From the NCBI RefSeq assembly GCF_900604285.1, contig NZ_UWNY01000002.1:345818-409817 (forward strand): 64,000 bases of DNA, read 5' to 3'. Position numbers and translations under genes: made by a program. How positions within the stretch are numbered: position 1 is the first letter of the stretch; every line of letters starts with the position of its first letter. Below, piece after piece: positions 44,884-54,252 of the stretch. Under the pieces are notes generated by a model. That model did no database searches. It saw only the letters and a program-made list of their open reading frames with translations, and was not told the origin of the DNA. Source of the stretch: Varibaculum vaginae (lineage in GTDB: Bacteria > Actinomycetota > Actinomycetes > Actinomycetales > Actinomycetaceae).

Positions 44884-46544
44884 AAAAAGCGGGCTTAAGT
44901 AATCGGTTACCTGCCTTGGCTTCGGCTGTCGGGCTGATTTCTATTCTGACCTTACTATCCCGAATTTTTGGTTTTGGACGTTGGCTCACCCAATCAGCTT
45001 GGGTGGGCACTGGCGCCTTCGCGAATGCCTATTCCACCGCTAATCAGCTGCCTACTGTACTGTTCGAGGTGGTAGCTGGGGGAGCGCTGGCGGGAGTGAC
45101 CATCCCTATTTTAGCTGGTCCTATCGCTGATAGAATACAGGATGAGGTTCAGCGGGTTTCATCCGCGCTAATTACCTGGGCGTTACTTCTTCTCACCCCT
45201 GTAGGGCTCGCAGTATTTTTATTGGCTCCTGGGATTGGGCAGGTGATGCCCTGTCCTCAGGGGGTGGATCCGCAGCAGCAAGCCCACTTGATCAGTGTTT
45301 TTTTACAGATGTTTGCCCTGCAGGTTCCGCTTTACGGGTTGTGTGTAGTGGGCACCGGCATCTTGCAAGCGCATGAAAAATTTTTGTTACCCGCTCTCGG
45401 TCCGCTATTAAATTCCCTGGTGGTAATTGCTACCTACGCGGTCTTTGGTTACCTTACTCCCTCGGTTTCCGATCCTGCCCAGGTGGCGCATAACGCCATT
45501 TTGATTCTGGGGTGGGGGACTACTGCTGGGGTAGCAGCGATGAGCTTGCCCCTGTTTATCCCTATCTATCGTTTAGGGATTCGCTGGCATCCCACTTTGC
45601 AATTAGGGGAAGGGCGCGGTCGCCAGGCGCTGCAGCTGGCAGGAGCAGGAGTAGGTTCTCTAATTGCCCAACAGTTCTCGGTGTTAGTAATCATTTTGGT
45701 AACCCGTGCTTATGGCGCAGAAGGTTCATTGCCTATTTATCAGTATTCTCAATCGGTATATATGTTGCCCTATGCGGTACTAGCAGTGCCAATCGCTACT
45801 GCAATGTTTCCGCGGCTGTCTAGTCTGCTGCATCGGGGCGGGAAAGCAGCCTTTAATCCCGAATGCGCGGCCTCGACCCGGCTGGTAACCGTGGTAGGAA
45901 TGCTGGGATCAGCGTTCTTGGGTGCCTTGGCGCTTCCAGTCACTGATATTTTCACTCGTATCAATCCGGTACCGGGGATGCTCTGGGCCTTGGTGGCGAT
46001 GGCGCCGGGAATCGTCGGATACGGGTTGGTCTATCATGTTTCGCGGGTGCTTTATGCGTTAGGAGGTGCCCGCCAAGCGGTGATTGCTGCCTCTGCCGGA
46101 TGGGTAACCGTCGCTGCTTTCTCCTGGGGATTGGGAGCCACCCTTCCGGAACTATTTTCCAACCGGGCAGATGGAATCCTCTTAGCCCTGGGAATCGCGC
46201 AATCGGTAGGGATGAGTGTAGGGGCGCTGGGATTGTTGATTGGTTTGCGCCAATTGGCAGGACGACAGGCAGTTAGCGGACTCGCGTTCTCCGCCTTGAA
46301 AGCCGCGTTTTTGGCGTTGGTATCCGGAATAGCAGGCTGGTTTGTCTCCGGATATTTTATGGGCTTGTGGCCGAGCGTGATTGGTACTTTTGCTGCGGCC
46401 ACGATTGCCGGGGTGGTGAGCGCCGCGATTATGAGTCCCCTATTGGTACAGGAAATTCGTCAACAAAAGCGAGGCGCGGCTCCCACGGCTGATTTTACTG
46501 GGGGAGAGGACGCGGCAAACCATCCGGGTAACCTCGTCGATTAA
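44880..46544 (+). CDS. murJ: MurJ-like lipid II flippase
   Basis: MVF/MOP-superfamily membrane protein, 554 aa with about 14 helices, predicted to flip lipid II across the membrane for peptidoglycan synthesis. The conserved first-helix region reads LISILTLLSRIFGFGR near 18-33, followed by FANAYSTANQLPTVLFEVVAGGAL. A charged central cavity helix and PYAVLAVPIATAMFPRLSSL near 300 fit the family. The start is TTG overlapping the upstream stop. No kinase-like C-terminal domain, unlike mycobacterial MviN. A separate chromosomal murJ elsewhere cannot be excluded. Confidence 0.85.
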   Translation: MKKAGLSNRLPALASAVGLISILTLLSRIFGFGRWLTQSAWVGTGAFANAYSTANQLPTVLFEVVAGGALAGVTIPILAGPIADRIQDEVQRVSSALITWALLLLTPVGLAVFLLAPGIGQVMPCPQGVDPQQQAHLISVFLQMFALQVPLYGLCVVGTGILQAHEKFLLPALGPLLNSLVVIATYAVFGYLTPSVSDPAQVAHNAILILGWGTTAGVAAMSLPLFIPIYRLGIRWHPTLQLGEGRGRQALQLAGAGVGSLIAQQFSVLVIILVTRAYGAEGSLPIYQYSQSVYMLPYAVLAVPIATAMFPRLSSLLHRGGKAAFNPECAASTRLVTVVGMLGSAFLGALALPVTDIFTRINPVPGMLWALVAMAPGIVGYGLVYHVSRVLYALGGARQAVIAASAGWVTVAAFSWGLGATLPELFSNRADGILLALGIAQSVGMSVGALGLLIGLRQLAGRQAVSGLAFSALKAAFLALVSGIAGWFVSGYFMGLWPSVIGTFAAATIAGVVSAAIMSPLLVQEIRQQKRGAAPTADFTGGEDAANHPGNLVD

Positions 46545-46576
46545 CTACCATAATGACAAAGTCCTAAAGGAGAACC

Positions 46577-47245
46577 ATGGAACTACGCGATGAGAAATAC
46601 AGTTTCCCAGTAGAAGATCACCAGCTTATCTACCAGGGAAAAGTGTTTGATTTCGTTACCGATAGCGTGCGCCTCCATAGGGATGAGGAGGTCGTCCAGC
46701 GTGACTATCTTTCCCATCCGGGAGCTGTGGCGATTGCGGCCGTGCGTCCGGTAGCCGGGGCGGATTCCTCCTCCCGGGAGATCTCAGATTGGGAAATCTT
46801 ATTGGTACGCCAATACCGGCACCCGGTGCGGGCCTTCCTGTGGGAGATACCTGCCGGACTTTTAGATCACCAAGGAGAAGATCGTTTGGGAGCTGCCAAA
46901 CGGGAACTTTGGGAAGAAGCTAACTTAACTGCAGAAAACTGGAAGGTGCTGGTTGATTTCTTTACTTCTCCGGGAAGTAGCAGCGAACATTTGCGAGTTT
47001 ATCTAGCGCGTAAAGTTTCCTCTGCCAGCGGCAAGTGTTTTGAGGCTAGTGAAGAAGAACGCGATATGATAACCGCCTGGTTTTCTTTGGAGCAGGCGCG
47101 CGATGCCTTGCTGGCAGGGAAGATACATAATCCTTCGGCGATGGCTGCCATCTTATCGGTGATTGAATCTTTACGTAAAGGATGGCGGGGACTGCGGGAT
47201 GTGGATGTGCCCTTTGCTCCCGATCCTTTGGAAGAGAACCGCTAA
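46577..47245 (+). CDS. NUDIX hydrolase, ADP-ribose pyrophosphatase type
   Basis: 222-aa Nudix protein likely cleaving ADP-ribose to AMP and ribose 5-phosphate. The Nudix box reads AGLLDHQGED, then LGAAKRELWEEANL, at about residues 92-117, with the ADPRase-type Pro upstream (EIPAG) and downstream TSPGSSSEHLRVYLARK. AAAGGAG lies before the ATG. It is the last gene of the steA-murJ run and is followed by about 190 bp that carry the suf promoter. Confidence 0.87.
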   Translation: MELRDEKYSFPVEDHQLIYQGKVFDFVTDSVRLHRDEEVVQRDYLSHPGAVAIAAVRPVAGADSSSREISDWEILLVRQYRHPVRAFLWEIPAGLLDHQGEDRLGAAKRELWEEANLTAENWKVLVDFFTSPGSSSEHLRVYLARKVSSASGKCFEASEEERDMITAWFSLEQARDALLAGKIHNPSAMAAILSVIESLRKGWRGLRDVDVPFAPDPLEENR

Positions 47246-47379
47246 GGGAAAATCTGCTAGACGCGAACACTCCTCGGGAAAAGTTGTCTCTTCGATACGC
47301 GCTTACTGCTGTTCATCTCCTCAACTCCCCCTGTATCACCCGCCACACTTGCTTGCTATCTGCTATTTTTGAAAGGAAG

Positions 47380-47414
47380 TTGTTACTAAAATGCGCTAGA
47401 CTTAATAAGGTCTA
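47380..47414 (+). promoter_or_regulatory. Candidate suf promoter and SufR operator
   Basis: TTGTTA (47380-47385), a 17-base gap and TAATAA (47403-47408) could be -35/-10. The imperfect palindrome TAGACTT-AATA-AGGTCTA (47397-47414, one mismatch in seven) covers the -10. It lies 19 bp before sufR, consistent with an autoregulated repressor site. Confidence 0.45.
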
Positions 47415-47433
47415 TTTTTTGAGGAGGGGAAAC

Positions 47434-48126
47434 GTGAGCGATACGGAGCCGACTCGGCAAACAGTTTTGGACTTGATTGTCGAAAAAGGACCGGTTACCG
47501 CTGCCCACTTGGCAAAAATCCTCCGGTTGACCACGGCCGCTGTTCGACGACATATCACTGCTTTAGAGTCTGGGCAGATGATTACGGTGTATGAACCCGT
47601 TTCCCAAGCTAAACGGGGTAGAGGGCGACCGGCTCGTCACTATATTGCAACGGGGAAGGGTCGTGAAGGCCTCAGTGAAGATTACTCCAAGCTAGCTAGT
47701 CGGGCACTTGGGTTCATAGAGCAGGTCGCCGGGCCAGGAGGGATTGACACTTTCGCAGCCGCCCATTCCCGCGATATTGAGCGTAGATATGCTCCGCTTA
47801 TCAGAGAAGCCGGCTCCGATCCTAAAGCTCGCGCCCGTGCCCTCGCCGATGCTTTAACTGCTGATGGCTATGCCGCGACGGTGCGGGAAGTGGGCAACGG
47901 TGGTTTCGCAGTGCAGCTATGTCAAGGGAATTGCCCGGTTCAGGAGGTAGCCGGCGAATTTCCACAGCTGTGTGAAGCTGAAACCCAAGCCTTTTCACGT
48001 CTTTTAAATGTCCATGTTCAAAGGCTGGCAACTTTGGCGGATGGCGAACATGTCTGCACCACCTCGGTGCCAATAGGTTTGCCTAACCCCAAAATTCCCC
48101 GTAAGCCGGTAAACATGGCAGAGTAG
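47434..48126 (+). CDS. sufR: Fe-S-responsive repressor SufR
   Basis: 230-aa winged-helix regulator at the head of the suf operon. The N-terminal HTH (about 8-55) contains [21 protein letters not shown], split here as a DeoR/ArsR-like fold. The C-terminal half carries cysteines 163, 167 and 180 ([15 protein letters not shown]), plus 208, which match the cluster ligands of SufR, so it should sense Fe-S status and repress the operon when the cluster is present. GTG at 47434 has GAGGAGGGGA just upstream; the frame is open to 47182, but that part reads as non-coding sequence. Confidence 0.87.
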   Translation: MSDTEPTRQTVLDLIVEKGPVTAAHLAKILRLTTAAVRRHITALESGQMITVYEPVSQAKRGRGRPARHYIATGKGREGLSEDYSKLASRALGFIEQVAGPGGIDTFAAAHSRDIERRYAPLIREAGSDPKARARALADALTADGYAATVREVGNGGFAVQLCQGNCPVQEVAGEFPQLCEAETQAFSRLLNVHVQRLATLADGEHVCTTSVPIGLPNPKIPRKPVNMAE

Positions 48127-48163
48127 GGCAGGAAGTAACAACAAAAGAGGGACAATAACACAA

Positions 48164-49618
48164 ATGACATCATCACCACCGGTGATTGCCACAAAAGAGC
48201 AGAAAGAGGCTGCTGACCAGCAGGTTATCGACTCAATTGGCACTCAATACGAGTATGGATGGCACGACTCAGATGCGGCGGGAGAAAGAGCTAAACGCGG
48301 TCTCGACGAGGACGTAGTGCGTTTTATCTCTGCCGAGAAAAACGAGCCCGAATGGATGCTTAAGCGCCGGTTGAAAGCACTGAAAATCTTTGAACGTAAA
48401 CCCATGCCCAACTGGGGACCGGATTTATCAGATCTGGATATGGATCAGATCAAATATTTCGTGCGTTCTACTGACAAAGTGGCTGACTCCTGGGAAGATT
48501 TGCCCGAGGACATCAAGAAAACCTATGACCGGTTGGGGATTCCGGAAGCGGAGCGCGAAAGCCTGGTTTCCGGGGTAGCCGCGCAGTATGAATCGGAAGT
48601 AGTCTACAACCAAATTCGTGGTGACCTGGAAAAACAAGGGGTGGTGTTTTTAGATACCGACACTGCCTTACGTGAACACGAAGACCTTTTCAAACGGTTC
48701 TTCGGCAAAGCGGTACCAGCTGGGGATAATAAGTTCGCCGCCTTAAATACTGCGGTGTGGTCGGGGGGATCTTTTATCTACGTCCCCAAAGGGGTGCAGG
48801 TGGAAATTCCGCTGCAGGCCTATTTCCGAATTAACACCGAAAACATGGGACAGTTTGAACGCACCCTGATTATCGCCGACGAGGGATCCTACGTTCACTA
48901 CGTAGAAGGCTGTACCGCGCCAATCTATAAATCTGATTCATTACACTCTGCAATTGTAGAGATTTTCTGCCTTAAAGATGCTCGGGTGCGCTATACCACC
49001 ATTCAAAACTGGTCTACGAACGTCTATAACCTGGTTACCCAGCGGGCAATCTGCGAAGAAGGGGCCACTATGGAATGGGTAGATGGCAATATGGGGTCAA
49101 AAACTAATATGAAATACCCCTCGGTCTATTTGACTGGCAAGAACGCTCGTGGAGAGGCTCTGTCAGTTGCTTTCTCAGGTGAAGGGCAGAATCAGGATAC
49201 CGGGGCAAAAATGCTACACCTGGCGCCTAATACCTCGTCTTCGATTGTTTCAAAATCTATTTCGCGGAACGGAGGGCGTTCTTCCTACCGGGGACTGGTA
49301 CAAATTGCTCCCGAAGCTAAACATTCCAAGGCCTCGGTAGTATGTGATGCGTTACTAGTGGATCAGATTTCTCGGACTGATACCTATCCTTACGTGGATA
49401 TTCAAACCGATGACGTAGAGATGGGACACGAGGCTACAGTGTCTAAAGTTAGTGCTGATCAGCTATTTTATCTGCAGAGCCGGGGGCTGAGTGAAACTGA
49501 AGCCATGGCGATGATCGTGCGCGGATTTATCGAACCCATTGCGCGCGAACTGCCCATGGAATACGCCTTGGAGCTTAATCGCTTGATTGAACTACAGATG
49601 GAAGGATCGGTGGGGTAA
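48164..49618 (+). CDS. sufB: Fe-S cluster assembly scaffold SufB
   Basis: Core scaffold subunit of the SufBCD complex, 484 aa. The right-handed beta-helix core carries segments such as [18 protein letters not shown] near 430 and the conserved EGCTAPIY motif near 245; [18 protein letters not shown] closes the protein. Fe-S clusters are built on SufB with sulfur delivered by SufS/SufU. The ATG follows AGAGGGA at about 12 bases. Its stop overlaps the sufD ATG by one base. Confidence 0.94.
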   Translation: MTSSPPVIATKEQKEAADQQVIDSIGTQYEYGWHDSDAAGERAKRGLDEDVVRFISAEKNEPEWMLKRRLKALKIFERKPMPNWGPDLSDLDMDQIKYFVRSTDKVADSWEDLPEDIKKTYDRLGIPEAERESLVSGVAAQYESEVVYNQIRGDLEKQGVVFLDTDTALREHEDLFKRFFGKAVPAGDNKFAALNTAVWSGGSFIYVPKGVQVEIPLQAYFRINTENMGQFERTLIIADEGSYVHYVEGCTAPIYKSDSLHSAIVEIFCLKDARVRYTTIQNWSTNVYNLVTQRAICEEGATMEWVDGNMGSKTNMKYPSVYLTGKNARGEALSVAFSGEGQNQDTGAKMLHLAPNTSSSIVSKSISRNGGRSSYRGLVQIAPEAKHSKASVVCDALLVDQISRTDTYPYVDIQTDDVEMGHEATVSKVSADQLFYLQSRGLSETEAMAMIVRGFIEPIARELPMEYALELNRLIELQMEGSVG

Positions 49619-50799
49619 TGGCCGAGATGGAAAAGCAAGCGGGTCATAAGGTAGTCGCGGCTCCCTCCCGGGCAGATCGCCCCACTTCGTTTAACCTTGC
49701 TGATATTTCTCTGCCTACCGGACGTGAGGAAGATTGGCGATTCACTCCCCTTGAGCGGATAAATATGCTGCTCACAGAAAATTTAGAGGGGGTGTCTCCC
49801 CGGGTTGAGGTTGCTGGACGGGTTCTAAGAAAGGATAACCGGATTAATCTGGGCACGTCCTCCTATGTGGAAATAGCTGCTGACAGTGATATTCACGGAA
49901 AAGTAGGAGCGCCGGGAGATCGCGCTGCCGTCGTTGAATGGAATAATCACCACGACCTGGTAAACGTAGTGATCGCGGAGCGGCTTAGCGAACCAGTGCG
50001 TATCAAGGTGATTGGGGAAAGTTCAGAGCCAGCTGCCCAGCACATATGTGTAGATGTGAAACCGGATGCTAAAGCATTGGTGATCCTGGAGCATACCGGG
50101 GATGCTCAGCTGAACCAGGGAATTGAAATAGATGTGGAAGCTGGGGCGCAGCTTGAATTTGTTTCTATTCAGGAATGGGATCGGAAAGCAGTTCACGCCA
50201 GTAATCACCGCATGAGTGTGGAAAAAGACGCGAAGCTGAAGCACATCGCTATTACGCTGGGTGGCGACCTGGTGCGGATTTGTCCTGATATTGATCTGGA
50301 TAAACCGGGCGGGGAAGTAGAACTTCTCGGTGTTTATTTCACGGACACTTTGCAACATCATGAACATCGCTTATTCGTTAACCACAGTGCAGCAAACTGT
50401 CGCTCGGACGTGCACTACAAAGGGGCGCTCCAGGGACAGCAGGCGCACGCGGTTTGGATTGGCGACGTACTGATTGGCAAGCAGGCTTTCAATACTGATT
50501 CCTATGAGCAAAACCGCAATCTAGTGTTAAATGAGGGCGCCAAAGCAGATTCGGTACCCAACCTAGAGATTGAAAATGGGGATATTGCGGGAGCCGGTCA
50601 TGCCTCCGCCACGGGACGCTTCGATGAAGAGCAACTGTTCTACTTGCTGTCTCGGGGTATCCCTGAAGATATTGCCCGCAAAATGGTAGTTCACGGTTTT
50701 TTTGCAGAGGTAATTCGCCAGATTGGGATTGATGAAATTGAAGACCATCTTTTAGCAGCGGTTGACGCCCGGCTAGAAAAAGGCCCAGATCCGCTATGA
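49618..50799 (+). CDS. sufD: Fe-S cluster assembly protein SufD
   Basis: Partner of SufB, 393 aa, with the same beta-helix core but a distinct N-terminal helical domain (about 1-110, containing REEDWRFTPLERI). The conserved His in VHYKGAL and the FDEEQLFYLLSRG segment near the C-terminus identify it. It starts at TAATG shared with sufB and overlaps the Rieske gene by four bases, so the order B-D-Rieske-C is strictly coupled. Confidence 0.93.
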   Translation: MAEMEKQAGHKVVAAPSRADRPTSFNLADISLPTGREEDWRFTPLERINMLLTENLEGVSPRVEVAGRVLRKDNRINLGTSSYVEIAADSDIHGKVGAPGDRAAVVEWNNHHDLVNVVIAERLSEPVRIKVIGESSEPAAQHICVDVKPDAKALVILEHTGDAQLNQGIEIDVEAGAQLEFVSIQEWDRKAVHASNHRMSVEKDAKLKHIAITLGGDLVRICPDIDLDKPGGEVELLGVYFTDTLQHHEHRLFVNHSAANCRSDVHYKGALQGQQAHAVWIGDVLIGKQAFNTDSYEQNRNLVLNEGAKADSVPNLEIENGDIAGAGHASATGRFDEEQLFYLLSRGIPEDIARKMVVHGFFAEVIRQIGIDEIEDHLLAAVDARLEKGPDPL

Positions 50800-51140
50800 G
50801 CCTAGAAAAAGTTTGCGAGGTCAGCGCACTGGATCCCGCGCAGGCAATGCGCGCCGAAGTTACCGGTGAGCGGGGGGATAAAATCCCGATTGCGGTGGTG
50901 CGCGATGAAGATGGCGGATGGCATGCAATCGATGCCTTCTGCACTCATGGAGACGTAGCTCTAGACGAAGGTGATGTGGAAGGATGCGCAATCGAATGTT
51001 GGGGGCACGGCGCTCAATTCGATCTAAACACTGGGAAGCCGACTATGCCGGCCACCGAACCAGTTAACTGTTATCAGCTTGAAATCAAAGGGCAGGCGGT
51101 TTATGTTGACGCCTGCAGCCGCAGTAAAGGAAATGAGTAA
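50796..51140 (+). CDS. Rieske-type ferredoxin in suf operon
   Basis: 114-aa Rieske [2Fe-2S] protein with ligands Cys49/His51 (FCTHGD) and Cys68/His71 (ECWGHGAQFD). This non-heme ferredoxin regularly lies between sufD and sufC in actinobacteria and may supply electrons for cluster assembly or repair; direct evidence for that role is lacking. It overlaps sufD by four bases and its stop directly precedes the sufC ATG. Confidence 0.88.
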   Translation: MSLEKVCEVSALDPAQAMRAEVTGERGDKIPIAVVRDEDGGWHAIDAFCTHGDVALDEGDVEGCAIECWGHGAQFDLNTGKPTMPATEPVNCYQLEIKGQAVYVDACSRSKGNE

Positions 51141-51887
51141 ATGGGGAAACTAGAAGTTAAAGACCTGAAAGTTTCAGTAGAAACTCCCGAAGGGGTAAAA
51201 CAGATTCTAAAGGGTACTTCTCTAACGGTGAATTCGGGGGAAAAACACGCGATCATGGGACCGAATGGTTCGGGTAAATCTACCCTGGCCTATTCGATTG
51301 CTGGTCACCCCGGTTACCATATCGAGGGTGGGGAAGTACTGCTAGACGGGGTAAATATCCTGGAATCTTCTCCCGATGATCGGGCTCGTGCCGGCCTGTT
51401 CCTGGCGATGCAATACCCGGTAGAGGTTCCCGGGGTTACCGTATCTAATTTCTTGCGTACTGCCCGGACTGCGGTTGATGGTCAGGCGCCTCCGGTTCGT
51501 ACCTGGGTTAAAGAACTTAAAGCCTCTATGGAAGATCTGCGGGTGGATCCGCAGTTCGCTAACCGCGATCTCAATGCCGGGTTTTCGGGTGGGGAAAAGA
51601 AACGTTTAGAGATTTTACAAATGCAGATTCTGCACCCGAAGTTCGCCATCCTGGATGAAACTGATTCTGGCTTGGATATTGATGCTTTGCGTACTGTTTC
51701 TGCCGGGGTTAACCATGCTCATGAAAAACTGGGGTGCGGACTGCTGGTAATCACACACTATTCCCGAATCTTGAACTACATTAAGCCTGACGTTGTACAC
51801 GTATTCGCCAATGGACGGATCGTGGATTCGGGAGGCAGTGAATTGGCGGACAAACTGGAGGAAAGCGGGTACGACTCCTACCTGTAG
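51141..51887 (+). CDS. sufC: Fe-S assembly ATPase SufC
   Basis: ABC-type ATPase of the SufBCD scaffold, 248 aa. Walker [10 protein letters not shown] near residues 38-46, the family hallmark [13 protein letters not shown] near 90, signature [12 protein letters not shown] near 147, Walker [15 protein letters not shown] near 168 (Glu-Thr instead of Glu-Pro, normal for SufC), and switch ITHYSR near 200. GGAAATGAG at the preceding stop serves as its ribosome binding region. Confidence 0.94.
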   Translation: MGKLEVKDLKVSVETPEGVKQILKGTSLTVNSGEKHAIMGPNGSGKSTLAYSIAGHPGYHIEGGEVLLDGVNILESSPDDRARAGLFLAMQYPVEVPGVTVSNFLRTARTAVDGQAPPVRTWVKELKASMEDLRVDPQFANRDLNAGFSGGEKKRLEILQMQILHPKFAILDETDSGLDIDALRTVSAGVNHAHEKLGCGLLVITHYSRILNYIKPDVVHVFANGRIVDSGGSELADKLEESGYDSYL

Positions 51888-51932
51888 GGGCAGTTTTCCC
51901 AGGAAGTTTTGGGGTTTTGAGAGGAAGAGCTA

Positions 51933-53201
51933 TTGGATTCGCCATTTTCCGAGAGGGAGCTAACGCGCCTACGCGCTGATTTTCCGATTCTTTCCCGTGT
52001 CGGACGGGGAGGGAAACCGATTGTTTATTTAGACGCCGCGGCCACCTCTCAAAAACCACGTTGCGTTATTGATGCTGAAAGCTCCTTTTATGAGAAATCT
52101 AATGGGGCAGTCCACCGGGGTACGCATTTGCTGGCTGACGAGTCTAGCCAGTATTTTGAGGACGCGCGCTTAAAGCTCGCCACTTTCATCGGGGCATCAC
52201 CGGAAGAAATTGTGTGGACCAAGAACGCGACTGAGGCGCTAAACCTGGTGGCTTACGCCCTATCTAATCCGGGGATTTCTGGCGGGGCTCCGCTCATTGG
52301 TAAGGGCGATCGGGTAGTCACTACCCGGGCTGAGCATCACGCCAACCTGGTTCCCTGGCAATTGCTCGCCCAGCGCACCGGGTGCGAGTTCGCCTATCTG
52401 GATCTAGATCCCGCGGGGCGGATTGACCTGGAAACCCTGGATGCGATTACCCCCAACACCAAGATAGTGGCGATAACTCACGCCTCTAACGTTTCTGGGG
52501 CGATTACCAATATTGCTCCTATTATCAGGGCGGCTCACTCGGTGGGAGCTTGGGTAGTACTTGACACCTGCCAATCTAGTGCCCACCTGCCGCTAGATAT
52601 TAAAGCTATAGACGCAGATTTTGCTTGCTTCTCCGGACATAAAATGGCTGGGCCTACCGGTATTGGAGCCTTGTATGGTCGTCGGGAATTATTAGAGCAA
52701 CTGCCGCCTTGCTTGGCCGGCGGTTCCATGATTGCCGATGTCACCATGGAAAAAACTACTTTCCAACCCTGTCCAGAGCGATTCGAAGCCGGTTCGCAGC
52801 CGGTCGCCCAGATTCATGGCTGGGCGGTGGCACTAGATTACCTACAGGAAGTGGGTATGGAACGGATCCATCGGCATGAACAGGCTTTGACGCAATACCT
52901 ACTAGCAGGCTTGGCCACCGTGAAAGGTCTGCGGGTGCTCGGACCGGATGATTACCGGGAGCGGGTAGGACTGGTGGCTTTTGATTTTGCGGGGATCCAT
53001 CCCCACGACGTTGGTCAGGTACTAGATGCCGAGGACGTGGCGATTAGGGTGGGGCATCACTGTGCTCTTCCACTGCATGCCCATTATGGTTTGCGGGCAT
53101 CTTGCCGGGCATCGCTATCCCTGACTTCTTCACGTGACGATATCGACCGCCTAGTTGAAGGGTTAGAAGTAGTGCGTGGTTTCTTTTTGAGGGGGAAGTA
53201 A
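51933..53201 (+). CDS. sufS: Cysteine desulfurase SufS
   Basis: PLP-dependent group II cysteine desulfurase, 422 aa. PLP lysine in SGHKMAGPTG near 235; His stacking residue in TRAEHHANLVPW near 135; catalytic Cys in RVGHHCALPLH near 374. It removes sulfur from cysteine and passes it to SufU. The TTG start at 51933 has GAGAGGAAGAG upstream and a gap of 45 bp from sufC, the largest inside the operon. Its stop overlaps the sufU ATG. Confidence 0.93.
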   Translation: MDSPFSERELTRLRADFPILSRVGRGGKPIVYLDAAATSQKPRCVIDAESSFYEKSNGAVHRGTHLLADESSQYFEDARLKLATFIGASPEEIVWTKNATEALNLVAYALSNPGISGGAPLIGKGDRVVTTRAEHHANLVPWQLLAQRTGCEFAYLDLDPAGRIDLETLDAITPNTKIVAITHASNVSGAITNIAPIIRAAHSVGAWVVLDTCQSSAHLPLDIKAIDADFACFSGHKMAGPTGIGALYGRRELLEQLPPCLAGGSMIADVTMEKTTFQPCPERFEAGSQPVAQIHGWAVALDYLQEVGMERIHRHEQALTQYLLAGLATVKGLRVLGPDDYRERVGLVAFDFAGIHPHDVGQVLDAEDVAIRVGHHCALPLHAHYGLRASCRASLSLTSSRDDIDRLVEGLEVVRGFFLRGK

Positions 53202-53662
53202 TGGTTTCAGCTATTGACCAGCTATATCAGCAGGTGATTATGGATCATGCCGCGGAAAAGCATGGTAGCGGTCAGGTGGACAGTTCGGACACCTCCTCCT
53301 ATCAAGTTAATCCCACCTGCGGTGATGAGGTAACTTTAGATGTGGAGTTGAAAGGGGATAAACTCACCCACTTGGCTTGGCAAGGGCAAGGATGTTCTAT
53401 CTCTCAGGCTTCCCTGTCGATGATGAATGATCTAGTGGCGGGAAAATCTTTGGCAGAAATTGAACAGCTGTGGCATGATTTTGACCAAATGATGCATTCG
53501 CGGGGGCAAGAAGTTCCCGATGAGGTACTCGATCCTCTGGAAGATGCGGCCAGCCTACAGGGAACCTCCAAGTTTCCCAATCGGGTAAAATGTGCCCTGT
53601 TAGGGTGGATGGCACTGAGAGAATCAATCGCCAAAACGCAAGCGAGGCAAGAAAATGAGTGA
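53201..53662 (+). CDS. sufU: Sulfur transfer protein SufU
   Basis: 153-aa IscU-like protein that carries persulfide from SufS to the scaffold using a zinc site. The expected ligands are visible: Cys and Asp in NPTCGDEV near 38-41, Cys in GQGCSIS near 63-66, and Cys in NRVKCALLGW near 128. The start overlaps the sufS stop and the end overlaps sufT by eight bases. Confidence 0.92.
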   Translation: MVSAIDQLYQQVIMDHAAEKHGSGQVDSSDTSSYQVNPTCGDEVTLDVELKGDKLTHLAWQGQGCSISQASLSMMNDLVAGKSLAEIEQLWHDFDQMMHSRGQEVPDEVLDPLEDAASLQGTSKFPNRVKCALLGWMALRESIAKTQARQENE

Positions 53663-54209
53663 AGAACGTCCCTGGGAAAATACTGCTGAGGTGCCCCAGC
53701 GCTTTCAGGAAGTGGCAGCTGGTAATGAAAATGCCGGTCCTTATCAACCTTCGAAGGTACATAATCATGCCGCAGGTTCCCGGGATTCACGCCCGCATAA
53801 TGCAGCACTAAACGCTGATTCCCCGCAGGAGAACCGGGAAAAACGGCCAGCTACCCAAACCTTTTCTGAACCTTCCTCAGCGCTTACCCCCTCGGAAACG
53901 CAAGTGACTAAAGAGGACGTATTCGAAGCTCTAAAGGATGTTATCGACCCGGAATTGGGAATTAACATTGTGGATTTGGGGTTGGTCTATGGGGTAGAAA
54001 TCCAAGCTGACGGAATAGTAACTCTAGAGATGACGCTGACTTCCGCAGCTTGCCCGCTCACCGATATGTTGGAAGAACAAACTCGCTGGGTATTGAGCTC
54101 TATGGCGACCAGTGTAGCTATTAACTGGGTGTGGATGCCGCCCTGGGGACCGGATCGGATTACAGAGGAAGGGCGCGAACAACTACGGGCTCTGGGCTTT
54201 AACGTTTAA
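53655..54209 (+). CDS. sufT: SufT / MIP18-like Fe-S maturation protein
   Basis: 184-aa protein with a DUF59 (MIP18) domain from about residue 85: VFEALKDVIDPELGINIVDLGLVYGV, split here, then TSAACPLTDMLEEQ with the conserved Cys, and WMPPWGPDRITEEGREQLRALGF. These proteins help mature Fe-S targets. The first ~80 residues are an unusual Ser/Asn/Glu-rich disordered extension not needed by the family. It is the last gene of the suf operon. Confidence 0.88.
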   Translation: MSEERPWENTAEVPQRFQEVAAGNENAGPYQPSKVHNHAAGSRDSRPHNAALNADSPQENREKRPATQTFSEPSSALTPSETQVTKEDVFEALKDVIDPELGINIVDLGLVYGVEIQADGIVTLEMTLTSAACPLTDMLEEQTRWVLSSMATSVAINWVWMPPWGPDRITEEGREQLRALGFNV

Positions 54210-54214
54210 TGGGA

Positions 54215-54220
54215 TAAAAT
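54215..54220 (+). promoter_or_regulatory. -10 element of arcA
   Basis: TAAAAT, 32 bases before the arcA ATG. With AAGGGG at 54241-54246 this gives a conventional leadered mRNA. No clear -35 or ArgR/Crp-type operator is seen. Confidence 0.45.
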
Positions 54221-54252
54221 AGACTTGCAGAAAAGCTAGCAAGGGGAAAACC

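Noticed and set aside
47182-47433. Long N-terminal extension of SufR (84 extra residues)
   Set aside because: The extension overlaps the NUDIX gene and has no domain. GAGGAGGGGA immediately before GTG 47434 and the usual SufR start [15 protein letters not shown] decide for the shorter protein.
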